DNA of 5,608 nucleotides from Alistipes sp. UBA928 (GTDB lineage Bacteria > Bacteroidota > Bacteroidia > Bacteroidales > Rikenellaceae), in assembly GCA_002293665.1 (NCBI GenBank), contig DBDQ01000010.1:1-5608 (forward strand), in the 5' to 3' direction. Below are positions 2,678-5,608 of the stretch, piece after piece. The notes below the pieces were generated by a model that was not told the DNA's origin, did no database searches, and was given only the letters and a program-made list of their open reading frames with translations. Positions within the stretch are counted from its first letter, which is position 1. Every line of letters starts with the position of its first letter. The translations under genes were made by a program, and so were the position numbers.

Positions 2678-5608
2678 GAGTGCTTTAACTTCCATAATCA
2701 AATTTTTTGCCGGCTCGAAGGCCGACACCGACAGGAAAATGATCGAGCCGTATGTCACGCGGACGCTCGAAATATATCCTACCCTCGCCTCGATCTCGAA
2801 CGATGAGCTGCGACAGCGAAGTGCCGACATGCGCGTCGCCATCGCCGAGTTCATCGCCCCTGAAGAGGGACGTATCTCGACCCTGAAAGCCGACATAGAT
2901 TCGAGCGAGATACCCCTCGACCGCAAGGAGGCGATGGCCAAAGAGATCGAGGAGCTTACAAAACGTATCGACGAAAAGATCGAGGAGAAACTCGACGAAC
3001 TTCTTCCCGAGGCTTTCGCCGTGATGAAAGAGACAGCCAGGCGTTTTAAGGAGAACGATACGGTGAGAGTTACAGCCACCGAGTTCGACCGCAACCTCGC
3101 CGCCCAGAAAGAGCACGTCACCATCGAGGGCGAAACCGCAGTATGGAAAAACAGCTGGATGGCGGGCGGAAACATGGTAACTTGGGACATGGTGCACTAC
3201 GACGTGCAGCTGTTCGGCGGGGTGGCGCTGACCCACAGCCGCAAGCATCCGGCCAAGAACGTGGGCGAACGGAGCAGGATAGGACAGATAGCCGAGCTTG
3301 CCACGGGTGAGGGTAAAACCCTTGTGGCGACGCTGCCGGTGTTCCTCAACGCCCTTGCCGGAAAAGGTGTCCACATGGTGACCGTCAACGACTACCTCGC
3401 ACGAAGGGACTCGGAGTGGATGGGGCCGATGTACGAGTTCCACGGGCTTTCTGTGGATTGCATCGACAAACATCAGCCCGGTTCGGTTGCACGCCGCAAA
3501 GCATACCTTGCCGACATCACATACGGTACGAACAACGAGTACGGGTTTGACTACCTGCGCGACAACATGGCGATCCAGCCCGAAGACCTCGTGCAGCGCA
3601 AGCTCCACTTCGCGATAGTCGACGAGGCCGACTCGATCCTGATCGACGATGCGCGCACACCTCTTATTATATCGGGCCCCGTGCCCAAGGGTGACGACCA
3701 GATGTTCGAACAGTATCGTGCGCCCATAGAGAGCCTATACAACCTACAAAAGGCCGATGTGACGCGCCTTGTCACCGAGTCGCGCAAACTGTTTGTCGAG
3801 GGCAAGATGGACGAGGCGGGAATTCTGCTCCTGAGAGCTCACAAGGGTCTGCCCAAATATAAGCCGCTCATAAAATTTCTGAGCGAAACGGGTGTCAAGT
3901 CGCTGTTGCAGAAGACCGAGAACACCTACATGTCGGACAACAACAAGCGCATGCCCGAGATCACCGACGACCTGTGGTTTGTGATCGACGAGAAAGGCCA
4001 CTCGGTGGAGCTCACCGATAAGGGACACGAAAACCTGTCGCGCACGTTCCACGAAGAGGGGTTCTTCGTGCTGCCCGACATAGGCAGTGAGATAGCCGCG
4101 TTGGAGAACGCCGGGCTCAGCGCCGAGGAGAAAGCCGAGAAGAAAGATGCCTTGGTGAACGACTACTCGATAAAGAGCGAACGCGTGCACACCGTCAATC
4201 AGCTACTGAAGGCGTACAGCATGTTCGAAAAGGATGTGGAGTACGTGGTGATGGACAACAAGGTGAAGATCGTCGACGAACAGACGGGGCGTATACTCGA
4301 AGGGCGCCGCTACTCCGACGGGCTCCATCAGGCGATCGAAGCCAAGGAGCGGGTGCAGGTCGAGGCGGCGACGCAAACTTTTGCCACGATCACGCTCCAG
4401 AACTACTTCCGCATGTACCACAAGTTGGCGGGGATGACCGGTACGGCCGAAACGGAGGCCGCCGAGTTTTGGAACATCTACAAACTCGACGTGATGTCGA
4501 TCGCCACCAACCGGCCTGTGATTCGCGACGACCGCGACGACCTTGTATACAAAACCAAGCGCGAGAAGTACAATGCCGTCATAGACGAGATCGCACGACT
4601 CGTGGGGGCCGGCCGGCCGGTGTTGGTGGGTACTACTTCGGTCGAGATTTCGGAACTTTTGAGCCGCATGCTCAAGCTGCGCGGTATTAAGCATAACGTG
4701 CTCAACGCCAAACAGCACCAGTTGGAGGCGCAGATCGTGGCCGAAGCGGGACACGCCGGGCAGGTGACGATAGCCACCAACATGGCGGGCCGCGGTACCG
4801 ACATCAAGCTCACGCCCGAGGTGAAAGCCGCCGGGGGGCTCGCGATAGTGGGCACCGAGGCCAACGAGTCGAGGCGCGTCGACAGGCAGCTGCGCGGGCG
4901 TGCCGGACGTCAGGGCGATCCGGGGTCGTCGCAGTTTTTCGTGTCGCTCGAGGACGACCTGATGCGTCTTTTCGGCAGTGCGCGCATCGCCAGCATGATG
5001 GACCGCATGGGTCTTGAGGAGGGCGAGGTGATACAGCACAAATTGATGTCGAACTCCATAGAGAAGGCGCAAAAACGGGTCGAGGAGAACAACTACGGCC
5101 GTCGTAAAAACCTGTTGCAATACGACGACGTGATGAACTCACAGCGCGAAGTGGTCTACACCCGCAGGCGCCACGCCCTGTTCGGCGAACGTATCGAACT
5201 CGACCTCAATAATATAATGTGGGACTTTGCCGAGGAGTTCGCCCAGGAGTGGGAGGGCGCCGACTACGAAGACGTATCGTTCGAGTTGATCCGCATGGCC
5301 GCTGTGCATCCTTCGTTCGACGAGGCCACTTTCCGTGCCGCGGGGCAGAAGGAGCTTGCCGAGATGATAGTGGCCGACCTGCGTACCGCCTACGAACGTC
5401 GTGCGCAGAACGTTGCACAGGTCGCCAAGCCTTTTATAACCAAAATGTACAACGACCTCGGCGAGGCTCATCAGGGGGCGCAAACACTCGTGCCCATAAC
5501 CAACGGTACGCTCGGATACCGCGTCGGGGTCGATGTGAGGCGTACCTATCAAACTGACTGTGAGGAGATTTACAAGGCGTTCTCAAAGATAGTGATGCTC
5601 ACCACCAT
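2676..5608 (+). CDS. secA: Preprotein translocase subunit SecA, 3' end beyond the window
   Basis: SecA is the ATPase motor that drives unfolded preproteins through SecYEG at the inner membrane. The frame is open for 977 codons with no stop; Bacteroidota SecA is typically about 1,100 residues, so roughly 120 C-terminal residues are missing. Seen in order: Lys/Glu-rich helical N-terminal expansion (about 64-120), Q-motif region MVHYDVQL (Gln178), Walker A GEGKT (211-215), TVNDYLARRD, YGTNNEYGFDYLRDN (283-297), Walker B DEAD (316-319), LIDDARTPLIISGP, an enlarged preprotein cross-linking domain (about 336-520), GRRYSDGLHQA (543-553), GMTGTAETE (586-594), TNMAGRGTD (701-709), arginine-finger region RQLRGRAGRQGDPGSS (737-752), then scaffold/wing regions including YGRRKNLLQYDDVMNSQR. 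Odd points are an extra basic stretch at about 187-201 and changed residues at 729-730. The start ATG fits homology and lies at the inverted-repeat edge. Confidence 0.98.
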   Translation, partial: MSALTSIIKFFAGSKADTDRKMIEPYVTRTLEIYPTLASISNDELRQRSADMRVAIAEFIAPEEGRISTLKADIDSSEIPLDRKEAMAKEIEELTKRIDEKIEEKLDELLPEAFAVMKETARRFKENDTVRVTATEFDRNLAAQKEHVTIEGETAVWKNSWMAGGNMVTWDMVHYDVQLFGGVALTHSRKHPAKNVGERSRIGQIAELATGEGKTLVATLPVFLNALAGKGVHMVTVNDYLARRDSEWMGPMYEFHGLSVDCIDKHQPGSVARRKAYLADITYGTNNEYGFDYLRDNMAIQPEDLVQRKLHFAIVDEADSILIDDARTPLIISGPVPKGDDQMFEQYRAPIESLYNLQKADVTRLVTESRKLFVEGKMDEAGILLLRAHKGLPKYKPLIKFLSETGVKSLLQKTENTYMSDNNKRMPEITDDLWFVIDEKGHSVELTDKGHENLSRTFHEEGFFVLPDIGSEIAALENAGLSAEEKAEKKDALVNDYSIKSERVHTVNQLLKAYSMFEKDVEYVVMDNKVKIVDEQTGRILEGRRYSDGLHQAIEAKERVQVEAATQTFATITLQNYFRMYHKLAGMTGTAETEAAEFWNIYKLDVMSIATNRPVIRDDRDDLVYKTKREKYNAVIDEIARLVGAGRPVLVGTTSVEISELLSRMLKLRGIKHNVLNAKQHQLEAQIVAEAGHAGQVTIATNMAGRGTDIKLTPEVKAAGGLAIVGTEANESRRVDRQLRGRAGRQGDPGSSQFFVSLEDDLMRLFGSARIASMMDRMGLEEGEVIQHKLMSNSIEKAQKRVEENNYGRRKNLLQYDDVMNSQREVVYTRRRHALFGERIELDLNNIMWDFAEEFAQEWEGADYEDVSFELIRMAAVHPSFDEATFRAAGQKELAEMIVADLRTAYERRAQNVAQVAKPFITKMYNDLGEAHQGAQTLVPITNGTLGYRVGVDVRRTYQTDCEEIYKAFSKIVMLTT

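Noticed and set aside
2213..3608. Long minus-strand open frames (325 and 307 codons) opposite the end of DUF2851 and the start of secA
   Set aside because: They lie opposite well-recognised coding sequence or across the intergenic repeats, their proteins are rich in Ser/Arg or His/Val without family resemblance, and such antisense frames are expected from GC-rich codon bias.
3684..4200. Possible foreign insertion in the SecA preprotein cross-linking domain
   Set aside because: The longer segment is a normal feature of Bacteroidota SecA, and its base composition matches the rest of the gene.
4203..5120. Minus-strand open frame of 305 codons inside secA
   Set aside because: It is entirely antisense to conserved SecA motifs; the His/Leu/Val-rich product matches nothing I recognise.
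1..5608. CRISPR array, tRNA or rRNA gene, transposase, or att site
   Set aside because: I found no regularly spaced direct repeats, no tRNA cloverleaf, no rRNA-like sequence and no transposase or integrase reading frame.

Overview
The window looks like part of a Bacteroidota chromosome. A GC-rich gut lineage such as Rikenellaceae (Alistipes-like) fits best. Supporting signs are a SecA with the Bacteroidota-type N-terminal and PPXD expansions, a DUF2851 protein (a family I know mainly from this phylum), a PafA-like alkaline phosphatase C-terminus, weak Shine-Dalgarno signals before the genes, and a TAnnTTTG-type -7 promoter element. The genus is an inference; no 16S or other marker is present.

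Layout: every supported gene is on the + strand. Bases 1-361 hold the C-terminal end of an alkaline phosphatase / type I phosphodiesterase-like protein, cut by the window edge. Three compact genes follow: sufE (375-800), a DUF59/MIP18-family Fe-S assembly protein (804-1145) and a DUF2851 protein (1155-2468). Gaps are 13, 3 and 9 bases, so the four genes are probably co-transcribed. Bases 2469-2675 are a non-coding, unusually structured interval. From 2676 to the window end runs secA, the ATPase motor of the general protein-export system, with 977 codons present and no stop before the edge.

How the genes work together: SufE accepts sulfur from a SufS-type cysteine desulfurase and stimulates it, and DUF59 proteins act in Fe-S cluster maturation or delivery, so these two form an Fe-S assembly pair. 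The DUF2851 protein has no established function, but it sits in the same tight run and carries a C-terminal cysteine cluster, which makes an Fe-S or metal link a reasonable guess. secA is a separate housekeeping gene, probably with its own promoter.

The most unusual part is the secA leader. It holds a TAnnTTTG element overlapping the previous stop codon, a 10-bp palindrome, an 18-bp perfect palindrome overlapping a canonical four-tract G-quadruplex motif, a 9-bp hairpin, and a 23-bp inverted repeat whose 3' arm ends inside the secA ATG. A 35-codon upstream ORF threads through the first part. This may be a dispersed intergenic repeat, a structured regulatory leader, or both. The rest of the window is ordinary housekeeping sequence with a few protein-level oddities in SecA and DUF2851.
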